Assembly (NCBI GenBank): GCA_001972305.1
Contig: BDDD01000127.1
Location: 130,242 to 194,241 of the forward strand
From: Cephalotus follicularis
Taxonomy: Eukaryota > Streptophyta > Magnoliopsida > Oxalidales > Cephalotaceae
DNA: 64,000 nucleotides
Reading direction: 5' to 3'
Position 1 is the stretch's first letter. The number at the start of each line of letters is the position of its first letter. Position numbers and translations under genes: made by a program. Shown piece by piece: positions 32,435 through 43,900 of this stretch. The notes under the pieces were generated by a model, which worked only from the letters and a program-made list of their open reading frames with translations, made no database searches and was not told where the DNA came from.

Positions 32435-33505
32435 TTGGTGGCTAAGCGTGTTGCGAGATTCTTAGCTGTTGTAAAAGATGTCTCTAAGGATGAGCCTCGC
32501 CATGAGGACTATCCTGTTGTTAGAGAGTTTTCAGATGTGTTTCCAGAGGAATTACCGGGTTTGCCACCGCAACCGAAAGTGGAGTTTACCATTGAGCTCA
32601 TTCCTGGAGCGGGACCTATATCCAAGGCACCATATAGGATGGCACCGTTAGAGTTGCAAGAAGTGAAGGAGCGATTGCAAGAACTATTGGATTAGGGTTT
32701 AATCCAGTCGAGTGTTTTGCCGTTGGGTGCTCCGGTTTTGTTTGTTAAGAAGAAGCACGGTTTTATGAGGTTATGCATAGACTACAGAGAGATGAATCGA
32801 ATTACTATCAGGAACAAATACCGTTTACCTAGGATTGATGACGTATTTGATCAACTCAAAGGTGCACGGTATTTTTCTAAGATCGATTTGAGATCCGGAT
32901 ATGATCAGCTATGGGTAAAAGATGAAGACACACCTAAGACCGCCTTCCACACACGGTACGGTCATTACGAGTTTTTGATGATGCCGTTTGGACTTAATAA
33001 TGTGCCAGCGATCTTCATGGACTTGATGAATCTGGCTTTCCATGAGTTCTTGGATCAGTTCATGATTGTGTTATTGATGACATCCTTGTGTACTTAAAGT
33101 CGAAGGAGGAACATGAAGAACAGCTTCGTATACTACTGGGGATTTTGAGGGAAAATAAGCTTTATGCGAAGTTTTTTTAAGTGTGAGTTTTGGTTGGAGC
33201 AGAGGTCATTTTTGGGCCATTTGGTTACAGTAGAAGGCATCAGTGTAGATTCTGCTAAGGTTGAGGCTATTACTAAATGGCCAAGGCCTACCATAGTGAT
33301 GAAGGTCTGGAGCTTTCTGGATTTGGCTGGCTATTATAGGCTGTTTGTGGAGGGCTTTTCCTTGATAGCCTTGCCACTGATTCAGCTTATGAGAAAAGGA
33401 GACAAGTTTGTATGGAATGATGAACAGGAAGCAAGCTTTGAGAAGTTGAATAATGGTATTGTGTCGGCGCCAATTCTTCGTTTACCGCCCGGGTCATTTG
33501 CACAT
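32435..33505 (+). pseudogene. pol: Gypsy-5 reverse transcriptase and start of RNase H
   Basis: Blocks in order: [33 protein letters not shown], stop at 32693-32695, [50 protein letters not shown]. The active-site box (I-D-D at 33073-33081) is present but in another frame because a base is missing just before it. Then CEFWLEQRSFLGHLVTVEGI and FLDLAGYYRLFVEGFS. Ends at the junction soon after LRLPPGS. Confidence 0.9.
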
Positions 33506-35265
33506 TGCACATATTTTCATAATCGGAAATCAACTCATTTATTTTTACCATAAAGAGATGATTATATCACATTTCATAAACATTTCATAACCCAAAGCAT
33601 AACTAAGTTTATAAAACCGAAGGAACATATCAAGGAATGAACATCCCTTCATAAAAACAAACTGAATTATCTTGATAAAATCAAAGAGAGTGTCAAATAT
33701 CAGAATATCCGTACCTCATGCGATTACAAAATCACGTACGACTTTCACTGATAAATTTTAATTGCTCTTCGTAGCACAAAAATCTAAAAGACATGAAATC
33801 ATTCATATAAGAATCTGAAAATCATTGTGGGTATAAATTAGAATTATGACGATGTTTAAAACAGGCCCTGATTCATCAAAAGAACAAACGGATAGGAGAA
33901 CTTGAAACTAGAAATTCCTTGGACAAACCAGCCAACTGTTACAGAGCTCCAGTCAACTGTTGGAAGCTTGGCAGTCAACTATCTGACAAGGCCAGTCGAC
34001 TACACAAACTGGAATGCAGCCAGTCGACTGTAACAGGGGTCAAGTCAACTGTGCAGGACATTTCAGCCAACTAATCATATAGACAGCCAACCAGTCAAGG
34101 CTTAACAGCCGACTGTCCATGAGACAACCGACTGTTCTGGACGACCGAACAGCAAACTCTAACAATCCTATTCCGAAATCTGTCAAAACATGAATAACAT
34201 GATACCAAAGGGCCATAACCCTTTATAGAAGCCATTATATGGCATTACACCAGTAAAAGAACACTAAAATCATGAAGAGATACACTGGCAATGACTAAGC
34301 TTAAGGGAGAAGAATTATTTTTAACAAGGACATATAGATTTATGCTGTCGGATTACTGTCCAAATACCAAAATCTGTTATTAAAACCAGATTACAACCTA
34401 TACAAATGCCTAAGGGCTGATTAATAAAACAGGAAACCATGATAGAAAATATCATGGCTGGAATCAAAACCAACTCCTAACAGCCTATAAGAACATGCAA
34501 CAGATTGTAAGAAATCACGACAACCATCACAGCTGAAAGAGATATCTAACCTGTACTGGTGTTGCAGATACAGAAACTGTATGAGAAGCACTACGATTTC
34601 CAAAGACCACCTGACTATATAACATGAACAAAAGAGAAGAAACAAATATACAAACTCAAAGCCTGCCAAAGGAAAGTATAACCAACACAAAACAATCAAG
34701 GACTGAAATTATGAGGCACAAACCTGAGTTTGACGATGGCACTTGCACAAGAACAACATGAATTCCAATTTCCAGAATCGGCAGAGACCAAGCAAGAGAA
34801 ACAGATGGCACAATACCATAGCTAAAGCCATTCTTAAACAGAAAATGGAGAAGATTTTGGCTAGGATAGGGAAAATTGTAGACAAAAATCTGATTAGATA
34901 AGTAAGAGGACGATTTTTAGGTGAAGAGAATGGAAAGAGGGAGGAGAATTCGGTGAAGGAGTTAAGAGAGGGAGAGGAATACGGTATAGGGAGAGAGAAA
35001 AAGAGAATTTGTTTTAAAATAAAATATTTGGTTAAAATAATTTAGATTAATTAAAAACTGATTTGTAAAATAAAATAAAATAAAATAAGGTCAAACAAAA
35101 CTTACTGATACATATACATACTAAAATACCCAAAATACGGGCTGGTATCAGTCAGCCCAAAACATATAGACTCAAAACAAGTAAACGGATTTCATAACAC
35201 ATCATATTAAAAGCCCATAGCAAACCAATAAAAGTCCGAAAATATGCGACAAACAAGGTATTACA
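33506..35265 (-). repeat. Minus-strand LTR fragment of an unassigned gypsy-like family
   Basis: No domain or long ORF. In minus orientation it begins at 35265 with TGTAATACCTTG, resembling the TGTAACRCC starts of other LTRs here, has a pyrimidine-rich CTCTTTTTCTCTCTCCC segment near 34990 as seen near transcription starts, and carries an array of CAGTCGACTG-type palindromes. No polypurine tract adjoins 35265, so it is not a 3' LTR in place; probably a solo or 5' LTR truncated at the Gypsy-5 joint. Confidence 0.5.
33928..34147. repeat. Array of CAGTCGACTG / CAGCCAACTG motifs
   Basis: About eleven copies of a short palindrome-like motif: CAGTCGACTG-type centres at 33973-34040 and partly changed CAGTCAACTG, CAGCCAACTG, CAGCCGACTG around them. 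Offset from the presumed LTR start is about 1120-1335, the same as cluster 2 in Del LTRs. Confidence 0.7.
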
Positions 35266-36683
35266 GTATATATATGTAGTTAAACTGTGGAATGTTATCA
35301 AGTGAATGAGTTAGCATGTCATTAAGGTGATCGTAGCTAGAGAGACCGGCATGAGAGAAGGTCGACCTTCTCTTCTCTGCTCTACTTACGAATGCTACTC
35401 TAGCCTGCAAGAATAGGCACCTCTGCCTAGGACGCCAAGAGCGCCTAGTCTGTTACCTCGGCAGGGAAGGCCATGAAGAACTTATATATTCTTTGAAGGG
35501 ATTTTGGAATGATAATGGAATTTTGTTGGAATCGTATGGATATAGTTATTGAATGATGTTTATTAAGGAAAGCTATGTCTCTAAAGGCCAGTTTTCATGG
35601 CATGGATTATATTGATTTTCATGCATGCGTCTCACATATTGTACACATATCTGTTGCACTTCTATATGTTCCTGCATACGAATATCCTGCATAACCTTCG
35701 GGTTGCTGATCCATTCATCATAATGGGTCAGGTTCAGGTCCAGGTGTCAGGCAACACTGATCAGCTGGGCTAAATCGCAATGAAGGAATCTACATCTCCT
35801 CTGTCCTACCTTGTATAAATGTAGTTTCTGTAAATGTAGAAATGTTATATAAGAGACGTGTTTTATTTTAGCTATTGACCAGCTGGCTTGTGGCAATGGT
35901 AGATATATGTGTGTTGACGTAAAGGATATGGATGGGTCATGCCTTTGTGATTATTGTTGTTATATTCTGGATTCCTCCTACGGGAGTGTCGTTGTTGAGG
36001 TCTGAGCCCATATTATATGAATTGTGTTTTCATTTACAAGGGGCATAGTCTGATAAACGGATACTACATGCCCGATTTTCGAAAGATTATAATAGTTGGA
36101 ATATTTATAAAATGATTAATTCCGCTGTTATAATATGATTGATTTAAAAGTTTTAAATATATAGTACTTTTTGGAATATGATTTATATGTTATGGATGAA
36201 ATGTATGGAAGGGATGGATATCATGTGTTGGGTAGAGGGGGTTCGCCCATGGTTCGGGGACTGACAATCCATAGCCTGGATCTGTTGCATACCGTTGGTC
36301 TATGATTGTATGATGAGTGTGACTGTAGTAGAGCTCCGTTACTCACCTATCAGACCGTGTTTGGTTAGCCGATGACATGTTAGCCTCTCGGCGAGGGCTA
36401 GGGTCCGTGCGTTAAATAAGCCAGCCCCTCGTGCGAGGTACAATTTTTATGGATTAGCCTCTCTGCGAGGGCTAGGGTCTGTGCATTGAATACGTCGGCC
36501 CCTCATGCGAGGTATGGTAACTATGGCTGAGTTTATCGGATGAGGGCTAGGGCCCTCGAACCAGGTTGAGATATGGTTCATGCGGTTTCTTGGATGAGTA
36601 CTAGGGTCCGTGCGATGATCCACCGTCCCCTCGGACGAGGCAGAGGTATAGGCACTCTGTACTGGTGTAGGAAGGATGAGGTA
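35266..36683. other. Unresolved LTR-like stretch
   Basis: No coding signature. A part near 35710-35760 (AATGGGTCAGGTTCAGGTCC) resembles the end region of Gypsy-6 LTRs (GTAATGGGTCAGGTGCAGG near 58570), and 36080-36130 resembles their TTATTCCGC block, so this is probably an LTR of a related family. Its ends are not recognisable. It contains the 74-bp repeats at 36380-36655 and is the target of Athila-3. Confidence 0.4.
36380..36655. repeat. 74-bp tandem repeat with GAGGGCTAGGGTCCGTGCG core
   Basis: Two close copies start at 36380 and 36454 (TTAGCCTCTCGGCGAGGG, later GCCAGCCCCTCGTGCGAGG), followed by two more diverged copies up to about 36655. Each unit holds two inverted elements: CCTCTCGGCGAGGG and CCCCTCGTGCGAGG. 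Confidence 0.85.
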
Positions 36684-36986
36684 TGTTTACGAATTTTGAA
36701 AAGAATTACATTTATATCACAAGTGCACAGTAGTTTAGTAACGAGTTGAACGCTAGGAAAGAAACTAAATTAATTTTAATCTATCCAACCTAGCATAGTA
36801 TGAAAAATCGAGGTTTATTATCAAAATTCCAACTGACTAAGATTAAGCATGCAAACTATGAATTATCAAACCAATATTTGAAATTGAATGGAATATGCAA
36901 ATTAAAGTCGGTTTTACGGTAAAGAAACTCACCTTAGATTATATTGAACAACTCACTTGATGGATCAAACCTTGAGAACCAATAGT

Positions 36987-37140
36987 ATCTAGGTGATACG
37001 GAGTGCAACTATGATGACAAATCATATGTGTAGTCATGCTAGTTCTATACGGAGTGTGGCAATTGTGACAAATCGAATGAGTAGACATGCTATGTCTATA
37101 CAGAGTGTGTTTGGCGTGACAAACCGTGTGGATAGACTCC
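36987..37140. repeat. 51-bp triplicate repeat in the Athila-3 LTR
   Basis: Three units of about 50 bases around GCTAGKTCTATACGGAGTG and GAGTAGACAT. The same triplet occurs at 53615-53767 and from about 47244 in Athila-2. Confidence 0.85.
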
Positions 37141-37368
37141 ATTGATTGCACTAAAAACTATCCATTCAACAACATTCTTATTCAGCAACAAGATGTTTGT
37201 GGATTTTAATCAGACAGATAAAGTGTGTGTGAAGGTAGAAAATTGAAGAACAAATCAAAACTTCAAGGATTTTATTAATGGAGCTGAATCAATACATCTA
37301 TGGCTTTGTTCTAACCCTAAAAACCTTGAAAAGTAAGCTAGAAAACATTGTAATAAAACTAAAAAATT

Positions 37369-37396
37369 TGAAGAAGAAGAAGAAGAAGAAGAAGAA
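37369..37396. repeat. (GAA)n microsatellite
   Basis: Nine GAA units within the Athila-3 LTR, absent from the Athila-2 LTR. Confidence 0.95.
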
Positions 37397-37830
37397 AGGA
37401 GGTGGCCACACTTTCTATCCTTTTTATGGCCGGCCTAGCGAATTAATTACAATCTGAATAAAAGTCCAAAACTTTCCATTTTGCTGCCAGGCGTCGTAAG
37501 TGTCGATGCTTACATTCTGAATGTCGACAGTTTATGGTTTGGTGCTAACCCTTTGATGTTGTGACATGTACGTGTCCCCGCTTTAGTATTGAGCTTTGAC
37601 GATTTTCTTCTAGGCATCAATGGTTTGGCACAGAAGGTTGTGAAAATTGCTCAAATGGTCTAAGAGTTGTCATGATAAGTAACCCGTTAGCACCTTATAT
37701 CCAAGCGTCGACGCTTAAAGTCAAGGCGTCGACACTTTACTCTATTTTTTTGCAAAAATTTCCATTCTTAGTACTTTTATCTATTACTCTTCAATTCACC
37801 CCAATTTGACTTGTATTCATGCACTTTGAT

Positions 37831-38853
37831 TATTGGATTAGGGGCTCAATGCGGAAGAATGCAAGTTGGGACATTAGGGTTTTAACATGCATTTCAAAAC
37901 TTTTTATCTAACTAGTCACCAAGCAATGTGACATTCTAGACTCCTTATTTGTCTAAGGATCTCTAATTAGACTTTCAATCGAACCCATTGAATGTTCCAA
38001 GCTTACATTAGGGTTGGGAACAATTACATTTTCTAGACATTGAAATAGACTAGGGTTTGTACACCAAAACCCTTATCAGCAATGGCAAACATGAAACCCT
38101 AAATTCGTAAACCCTTAGGGTTTGATAGGGTTCCTACCATGGAACACTAGTGTTTGGCTAGGGTACAAAATTCCTAGCCCAAACCTGAAAGCTCATGCCC
38201 CTAAACATATTCAAACAACCACAAAAACAAAGTGAGATTTGAAGAAAATACCCATGTCTTCAACTCCTTCCTTCACGTGCTCCCTCAACACTTTGATCAA
38301 AGCATCCATCTCCACCACTTTTCTCCTTAAGTCATGGCCAAGAGCATCCTTGAAGGTAGGAGGCTAAGTTTTTAAATCCTAATCTAATACTCAACATAGA
38401 TAAACATGAATTACAAGGTGTAATTCATCTCAACCTATTATGAGATTGGAGGGTAAGAGGGGGATGTATTGTTCATTCTTTCTTCAAGCGCTAGAAGCTC
38501 TTTTATGTCCTCTAAGGAAGAAGACATGAGACGGCATGAAGAAAAGAAAAGAGGGAGAGCACCCATGGGTGAAAGCCAAGAGAGAATTAGGAGTCTTAAC
38601 TAAAAACTCCTTTTAGTAAAAAAAAAAACTTTTCAAAGTTCCTTTGCTTACCCATTAAGAAAATGTATTAAACACATTTTCTCTCTTTTATTCCATCACA
38701 TGGCCGGCCAAAGAGTGAGACAAAGGAAGTCTCAAAACTCGGCAAAAGACAAGTCAAGACCAAAGCTCACAGAGTGTGTAAAACACATCTTTGACTTCGT
38801 CCAATATGATAGGCTAAGAAGACTTGTATTTTGGGCATATACGAAACGCATTG
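37831..38853 (-). repeat. Solo copia LTR, left piece
   Basis: Diverged match to the last 1 kb of the Copia-1 LTR (ATGCGGAAGAATGC, GAAGAAAATACCCATGTCTTCAACTCC blocks). CATTG at 38849-38853 is the left target copy of Gypsy-6. A run of A at about 38619-38629. Confidence 0.85.
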
Positions 38854-39208
38854 TGTAACACCCGAAATTTTATAATATAAAAGAATGGTTGTTGGACTGG
38901 GTCGAATGTTAGGCTGAATTGTTAAAGGAGAAATTGGGCTCAAAACGCGATATTGTTATTGGCCTTGAAATGGTTATTATTGGTAATGGGCCGAATTATT
39001 AAATAAGAAGAGCAAGTAATATTGGGCATTGGGCCTAAAATATATTGATATTGTATTTGGGCTTGAGATGTGTTATTGGGATGAATTGGATTAAATAAAG
39101 TGATGTTGGGATAAAAAGAATTAAAGGAGAAGGGAGAAATTGAGCAGCCCACAATATGAAGGATTTTGCTTGAATTGTATCAAAAATTCTAGAGCCTTCT
39201 TTGGCTGT

Positions 39209-39219
39209 CTATAAAAAGG
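39209..39219 (+). promoter_or_regulatory. Candidate TATA box of the Gypsy-6 left LTR
   Basis: CTATAAAAAGG in TTGGCTGTCTATAAAAAGG, 355 bases into the LTR; identical sequence is kept in the right LTR at 45890-45900. Confidence 0.6.
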
Positions 39220-39499
39220 AGAAATGAGTGAATGAGATGGCTGCTGTCCTAAAGAGAAAGAGACAAGGAGAATTTCGTTTGAGAGAGCCAAGGAATAAGA
39301 GTCAGTGGAGACAAGGAGCAATGAAAGGAATTGTGTTGAGCGAAGGACAGTGCTGCAACCTCGTCTAATCCAGGTAGGGTATACTTCCTACTCAGTGCTT
39401 TCATTTCCACTGTGTATTGTTATAAATGTAAATGATGAAAGTTCAGGCTAATGCTTGATAAATGTTATGAGTACAATGATGGGTATGTGTTAGGCACCA

Positions 39500-40480
39500 T
39501 TATTCACCCTTGGTGTGCCTCATTTACCTGCCCACCATGCACTATGCAAAGCCACAACGTGTGCGCCGAGCTCACCCATGCAAGGCATTATCTTGCAAGT
39601 ATACGCCTAGGCATGAGGATATGCATTCGAGCATGCTTGCCAATGAGCCGAGCATGCCGTATGTGGCTGAGTTCACCAAAGCCTTGCACCGTGCTTCAGG
39701 TCAAATGCTAGTGTGTGTGTGCAATAGTGCCGAGCTAGCGCCTGAGCTCTCCATTGAATGCCCGAGCTCCCCTCGTTGTGGGCATGCATCACATGATGCC
39801 CAAGATTCCATGATAAAGGAGCCAAGCAGCCAATGCAGAGGTGATGAGCATCCCAGACCGAAGTGCCAAGCTTTCCTCTGCAATGGCGCTGACCATGCCA
39901 AGGTGCCACTGCTAATGCTCCTAAGGTGCCGAGGTGCCGCACATGTCTTTCCCCTGGCATGCGCCTAGTTGCCACACATGGCTGTCCACTGACATGCATC
40001 CAAGTGATGCACCATAGCTCCCGACATGCCAACCCATACGCCCGAGGAGGTCATGTCCCGAGATGACCAGGTGCCATGACGTCGAGTACTCCAATGTTGA
40101 GCTCCCCACTGTCCCCTGCATGTGTCCTGTACATGCCCAAGGTACTCAGGATGCCAGTGCTCAGCTCCTCACCGTCCACAGCACACGCCCGAGGTGCCGA
40201 TCATGGTGCCCAACCTCCATTCGCATGCGTACGAGGAGAAGGCTATGTAATGCATGAGATCTCCTATAACAATGCCGAGCTCTCCATTGAAGGCACCAAG
40301 CTTCCTGTGCATGTTAAACATGGCACCTGAGCTCTCCACCTTCTGCATTCAATGTGCCAAGCAGTGTCCAGTACACATCCCATGCGTGTCATGGCACCGA
40401 GCACTCTCCATGTGTGCCTGAGATACCCAAGGAGCATGCAACGACACTCATCCGGGCTCCTCATCGTATGTGTTCATAGA
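39500..40480. repeat. GC-rich block with repeated GAGCTC / CATGC words, left LTR
   Basis: Dense recurrence of GCCGAGCTC, GAGCTCTCC, GCATGC and CCGAGGTGCC-like words, with imperfect internal duplications (for example CGAGCTCTCCATTGAAGG near 40277 and GAGCTCTCCATTGAATG near 39748). ORFs here shift between copies and I do not treat them as genes. Confidence 0.65.
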
Positions 40481-40849
40481 ATGTAGACATAATGCCCAAT
40501 AGAGCCTTGCATGCTCCCATGAATGCTAAACGTGATGAGTCAAATGCAGAATGTGCCATTGCATGCATGCGTGAAACAGTTCTACTAGTGCTACCAGTGA
40601 AATTTATATGTATATAAATATATAAAGGTGGGGGAATCAAACGATGGCTACAGTGAAAGGAATTATATAAATAGAAAAGGATCATAAGTGCAGTAGGTAT
40701 AAATGATAAGTGTAGTGTATGGATGATAAGTACAGTGAAAATAGGGTAAATCAAGTGCAATAAAGTGATAAGGGCACACCACAATGTGAATTGTTAATGT
40801 ACTGTAGTGTAATTGAAGTGCTAATGTAGTGTCAATGTACCATACTCTG

Positions 40850-41110
40850 CCTCATCACCAATTGAGATGAGTCTACGGGACCACCAATTGAGATGAGTCG
40901 GTAAGGCTATCCTTGAGATGAGCCTGGTGGATCACCGACCGAGATGAGCCATCAGATCACCAATTGAGATGAGCTAACTGATCACTGATCAATTTGAGCC
41001 ACACTGACTGTTATTGTACTGGATCACCGACTTAGATGAGCCGTCAGATCACTAATTGAGATGAACTGACTAATCATCGACCGAGTTGAGCCATACTGAT
41101 TGTTACTATT
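40850..41110. repeat. Tandem repeat of a GATCACC-AATTGAGATGAGC unit, left LTR
   Basis: Roughly nine units of 25-35 bases around GATCACCAATTGAGATGAGCC and its variant GATCACCGACCGAGATGAGCC. Right-LTR counterpart at 57905-58200. Confidence 0.85.
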
Positions 41111-41914
41111 ACTGTTACCGTATAATGCAATAATGAATGTTCAAGTTCCTCTCCTCTGCCTATAATGCCTATAGAGCGTATATTGCCCTTCCTAAAGCCG
41201 AGGAACCCGAGGAACCGGTCTACCTAAAATGAAATGTCTATTCCTGTCTTGTCTCCTCTGCCTTAACGTCTGGAGTGCGTTGCCACTCCTCCTAAAGTAG
41301 GGGATGCCGAGGAAGGTTTCATAGTGACTGTTAATGATTGTAATGACTGAATGGACTATTATACTGAATGACGGTAGTGACTGTATGGACCGCACTGTTA
41401 TTGACTGCTAGTGACGGTGATCGAATGTAGTGAATGAATGACTGTTATACTGAATGAAGTGTTATACTGTAGTGCTTTTATTGCATCTCTCATTTGCATT
41501 GCATATGCTTGCTACATCTGGATTCCATAAATGCATCGTGGTAGTTCGTACACGACTAGTGGTCGCTGACCCAATGCATTGTAATGTAAGGGGTCAAGTG
41601 CAGGTGGAGCTTCGCAAAAAGCTGAGGATTGAAGCCCCGGGTGTGTCTCCTCCCTCTTATGGCAGTTCAATGTCCCAAGAGCATAATGATATTGTACATT
41701 GTTTTCTGACCTGTGGGATTGTGGCAGAGCCTTTTTTGTGAACATAAATGTATTCATTAGGTTTCATTCACACAAGTGATTATTTATGGAATTTATTCCG
41801 CATGCATTATTGCGTTATTAAATTTTTTTTTCCTGTTAAATATTTGTAAATGAATGATATTGTTAGCAGCGCGTCAAACCTTGAGGGTTGACCCTCGGGG
41901 TTTGGGTCGTTATA

Positions 41915-42041
41915 GTTTTTGTTCCTGAGCGAGGTTCTTCTATGATGGGTATGCCCGTAAGGAGTCCTTGGCTTATAAAGTTAATTACATACGGATAAGA
42001 TAAGTGGATATTAACCCTCTGTTTTTATACAAGGAATAAAG
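41915..42041 (+). other. Gypsy-6 5' leader
   Basis: About 130 bases between LTR and the first ATG. I see no convincing primer binding site. Confidence 0.5.
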
Positions 42042-42191
42042 ATGGACGGTCATCAAAATAGGACTGCAAGAGGAGCAAGAGTCGAGCCGTCGACTAGAGG
42101 TGCTCGAGCAAATAGAGATGCAGAAGGAGTGAATGTCGCCCAAGAGGCTGAAGTGGTAGTGAGGTCCATGACGTGTGAAATGGACAAGTGA
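42042..42191 (+). pseudogene. gag: Gypsy-6 gag N-terminal remnant (49 residues)
   Basis: ATG at 42042, protein begins MDGHQNRTARGARVEPS and is rich in R, A and E, in the style of the Del-2 gag start (MDRTRTRARARAAEANA). It ends at TGA 42189-42191; the rest of gag is not recognisable. Confidence 0.6.
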
Positions 42192-42480
42192 CTGATAGAA
42201 AGAACTAAAATGGATAAGTGACCGACTGTGTGGACTGGAATGAATGAGCGATTGATTGAATGGACCTGAAGGTATAAGTGTTTGACATAATGGATTCCGT
42301 ATCGAGTGACAATTGACTGATCGATTGATTGATTGAGTGAATGGTTTAATGGATCCAAAGCTAGAACCCTCGGGGACTAGCCAATGAGTATTTGAGTGAA
42401 TGATTGATTTCATAATTGATTGATTAAATGAATTATTGAACCTATGACCTAGTGAATGATTGAATGACTGATTGAACAGT
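42160..42480. repeat. TGATTGA/TGAATGA low-complexity stretch
   Basis: Irregular repeats of TGAATGA and TGATTGA replace the place where capsid and protease would be encoded. Confidence 0.7.
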
Positions 42481-43018
42481 TAAGTGAATGAACGACTGTT
42501 TATAAGGGAAAGCAGTTAACTACTTATATATACTGGTGTGGGATAGTATATATAATTAGTCAACCACTAGATGTTAACTATTTATATATATGTCGGTATG
42601 GGATGACATATATATACCTAGTCAGCTTCTAGATTCTCAGTAGAGTGCTAGGTGGATGCGGATCCCATTGTTACTGAATCATATCGAATTGTTACGGATC
42701 ATTATTGGACCAAGTCCTTCGGAGGATTGGGAATTAACGGATTGAATGGTTACGAATTGTACGATTCAGATTAAATGGTTATCGATCGTATGGTTATGGA
42801 ATTTGTATTATATGATTAATGGATTGACTATTGGCACACTGTGCCTGTGTGGATTGAAACAGGGAAGGTGTGACCTTCGATGTGTCAGGAAAATTTTGTT
42901 TCCAGTTTATTGGAACCTTGGAATGTTAACCGATTCAAATGATGTCAGCTATGCAGGCTAACAGACTGTTAAGATAGGTATGTGATGCTTTCCTGACATG
43001 TGTTATCGATGACGGAAG
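42481..43018 (+). other. Gypsy-6 internal stretch without recognisable domain
   Basis: Two copies of an ACTATTTATATATA...AGTCAACCACTAGA-like unit (42505-42580 and 42575-42640), then AT-rich sequence. No protease motif seen. Confidence 0.5.
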
Positions 43019-43900
43019 ATGGACACCAAAGTTGAAGGATGTCTCAATTATTTGTACATACCCGGATGTGTTCCAGAGGAAATTTACATCTTACCTCCTA
43101 AGGGAGATGTGGAATTTTCTATAGCTCTTCTGTCAAGGACAGTACCTATATTGAGAGCTCCTTATCGAATGGCTCCCCCTAAGTTAAAGGAAATGAAAGT
43201 ATAATTGCAGGAGTTACTCGATAATATTTTTATCATCCTGAGCGTATCCCTGTGGGGAGTGCCAGTCTTATTTGTCAAAGGGAAGGACGGATTATTGATT
43301 GTCGGCAGCTTAATATGATATCTTTTAAGAATAAGTATTCACTACCATATATTGATGGGTTGTTTGATCAACTGAGCGGATTAATGGTGTTCTCTAAGAT
43401 GGATCTGAGATCCGGATATCATCAGCTCAGAGTGTGGAAGGAAGATATTCTGAAGGCAGTTTTAGATTACATTATGGACATTATGAATTGTGGTAATGCC
43501 ATTCGGGGTGACTAATGCCTCAGTTGCATTCATGTGTCTAATGAATCAAGTGTTAGTCCATATCTTGATCGCTTTATCGTAGTCCTTATTGATGATATCC
43601 TGGTGTACTGTAAAACAATGGAGGAACATAGAGAACACTTGCACTTGGCATTTCAAACTCTCAGAGATCATCGGCTATATGCCAAGTTCAGCAAATGCAA
43701 TTTCTGGTTGATAGAGATGGTCTTTCGCGGTAGTATTATATCCAGTGCCTGATTATCTATAAATCCTTCACAGATCGAAGCGGCTAACGACTAGAAACGA
43801 CCGATGAATGCGACAGAGGTCCGGAGCTTCTTGGGCTTGGCAGGATAGCATGGTCATTTTATTGAAAGATTTTCACGCACAGCTACACCTTTGACTCTAT
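43019..43900 (+). pseudogene. pol: Gypsy-6 reverse transcriptase, degenerate
   Basis: Recognisable blocks: VEFSIALL then APYRMAPPKLKEMK (43019-43204), [27 protein letters not shown] (43252-43515), and [28 protein letters not shown] with the active-site I-D-D (43534-43752). The first two pieces are separated by stops and frameshifts, the last is a separate frame. Followed by FLGLAG and AATPLTLL remnants near 43830-43900. Confidence 0.88.

Larger units (their letters stand above)
28155..33505 (+). mobile_element. Gypsy-5: 5' two thirds of a Del-like Ty3/gypsy element
   Basis: Plus strand: 5' LTR, primer site, gag, protease, RT and the first part of RNase H, then an abrupt end near 33505 against an unrelated LTR fragment. 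It appears to have inserted into the pol of Del-3; the five bases before it are ATTAT, but the matching right copy is lost. The LTR start TGTAATGCCCC and the tRNA-Met site fit the Del group. Confidence 0.85.
36684..37830 (-). repeat. Athila-3 3' LTR, distal segment
   Basis: Matches the Athila-2 LTR from its first bases (TGTTTACGAATTTTGAAA versus TGTTCACGTATTTAGAAT) through the 51-bp repeats, a candidate TATA box (CCATAAAAAGG on the minus strand near 37422-37432) and GTCGAC motifs at 37490-37520 and 37703-37736. Interrupted by the copia LTR; TTGAT at 37826-37830 is the left target copy. Confidence 0.9.
38854..41914 (+). repeat. Gypsy-6 left (5') LTR (3061 bp)
   Basis: From TGTAACACCCGAAATT to GGGTTTGGGTCGTTATA (partner ends GGGGCATTACA). 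Contains a TATA box, a GAGCTC/GCATGC-rich block, a short tandem-repeat block and TGACTGT-rich sequence at 41090-41470. No clear tRNA-Met primer site follows it. Confidence 0.9.

Noticed and set aside
33506..35265. Host gene or promoter.
   Set aside because: No exon-like ORF; the LTR-style start TGTAATACC and palindrome array favour an LTR fragment.
36939..37151. CRISPR-like spaced repeats (three units of about 51 bases).
   Set aside because: Units are tandem and similar throughout, not identical repeats with unique spacers, and they lie in a plant LTR duplicated in other Athila copies.
39451..40032. ORFs of 86-152 residues on both strands, similar to ones at 56757-57592.
   Set aside because: They sit in the repeat-rich LTR block of Gypsy-6 on both strands at once and are not preserved in frame between the two LTRs.
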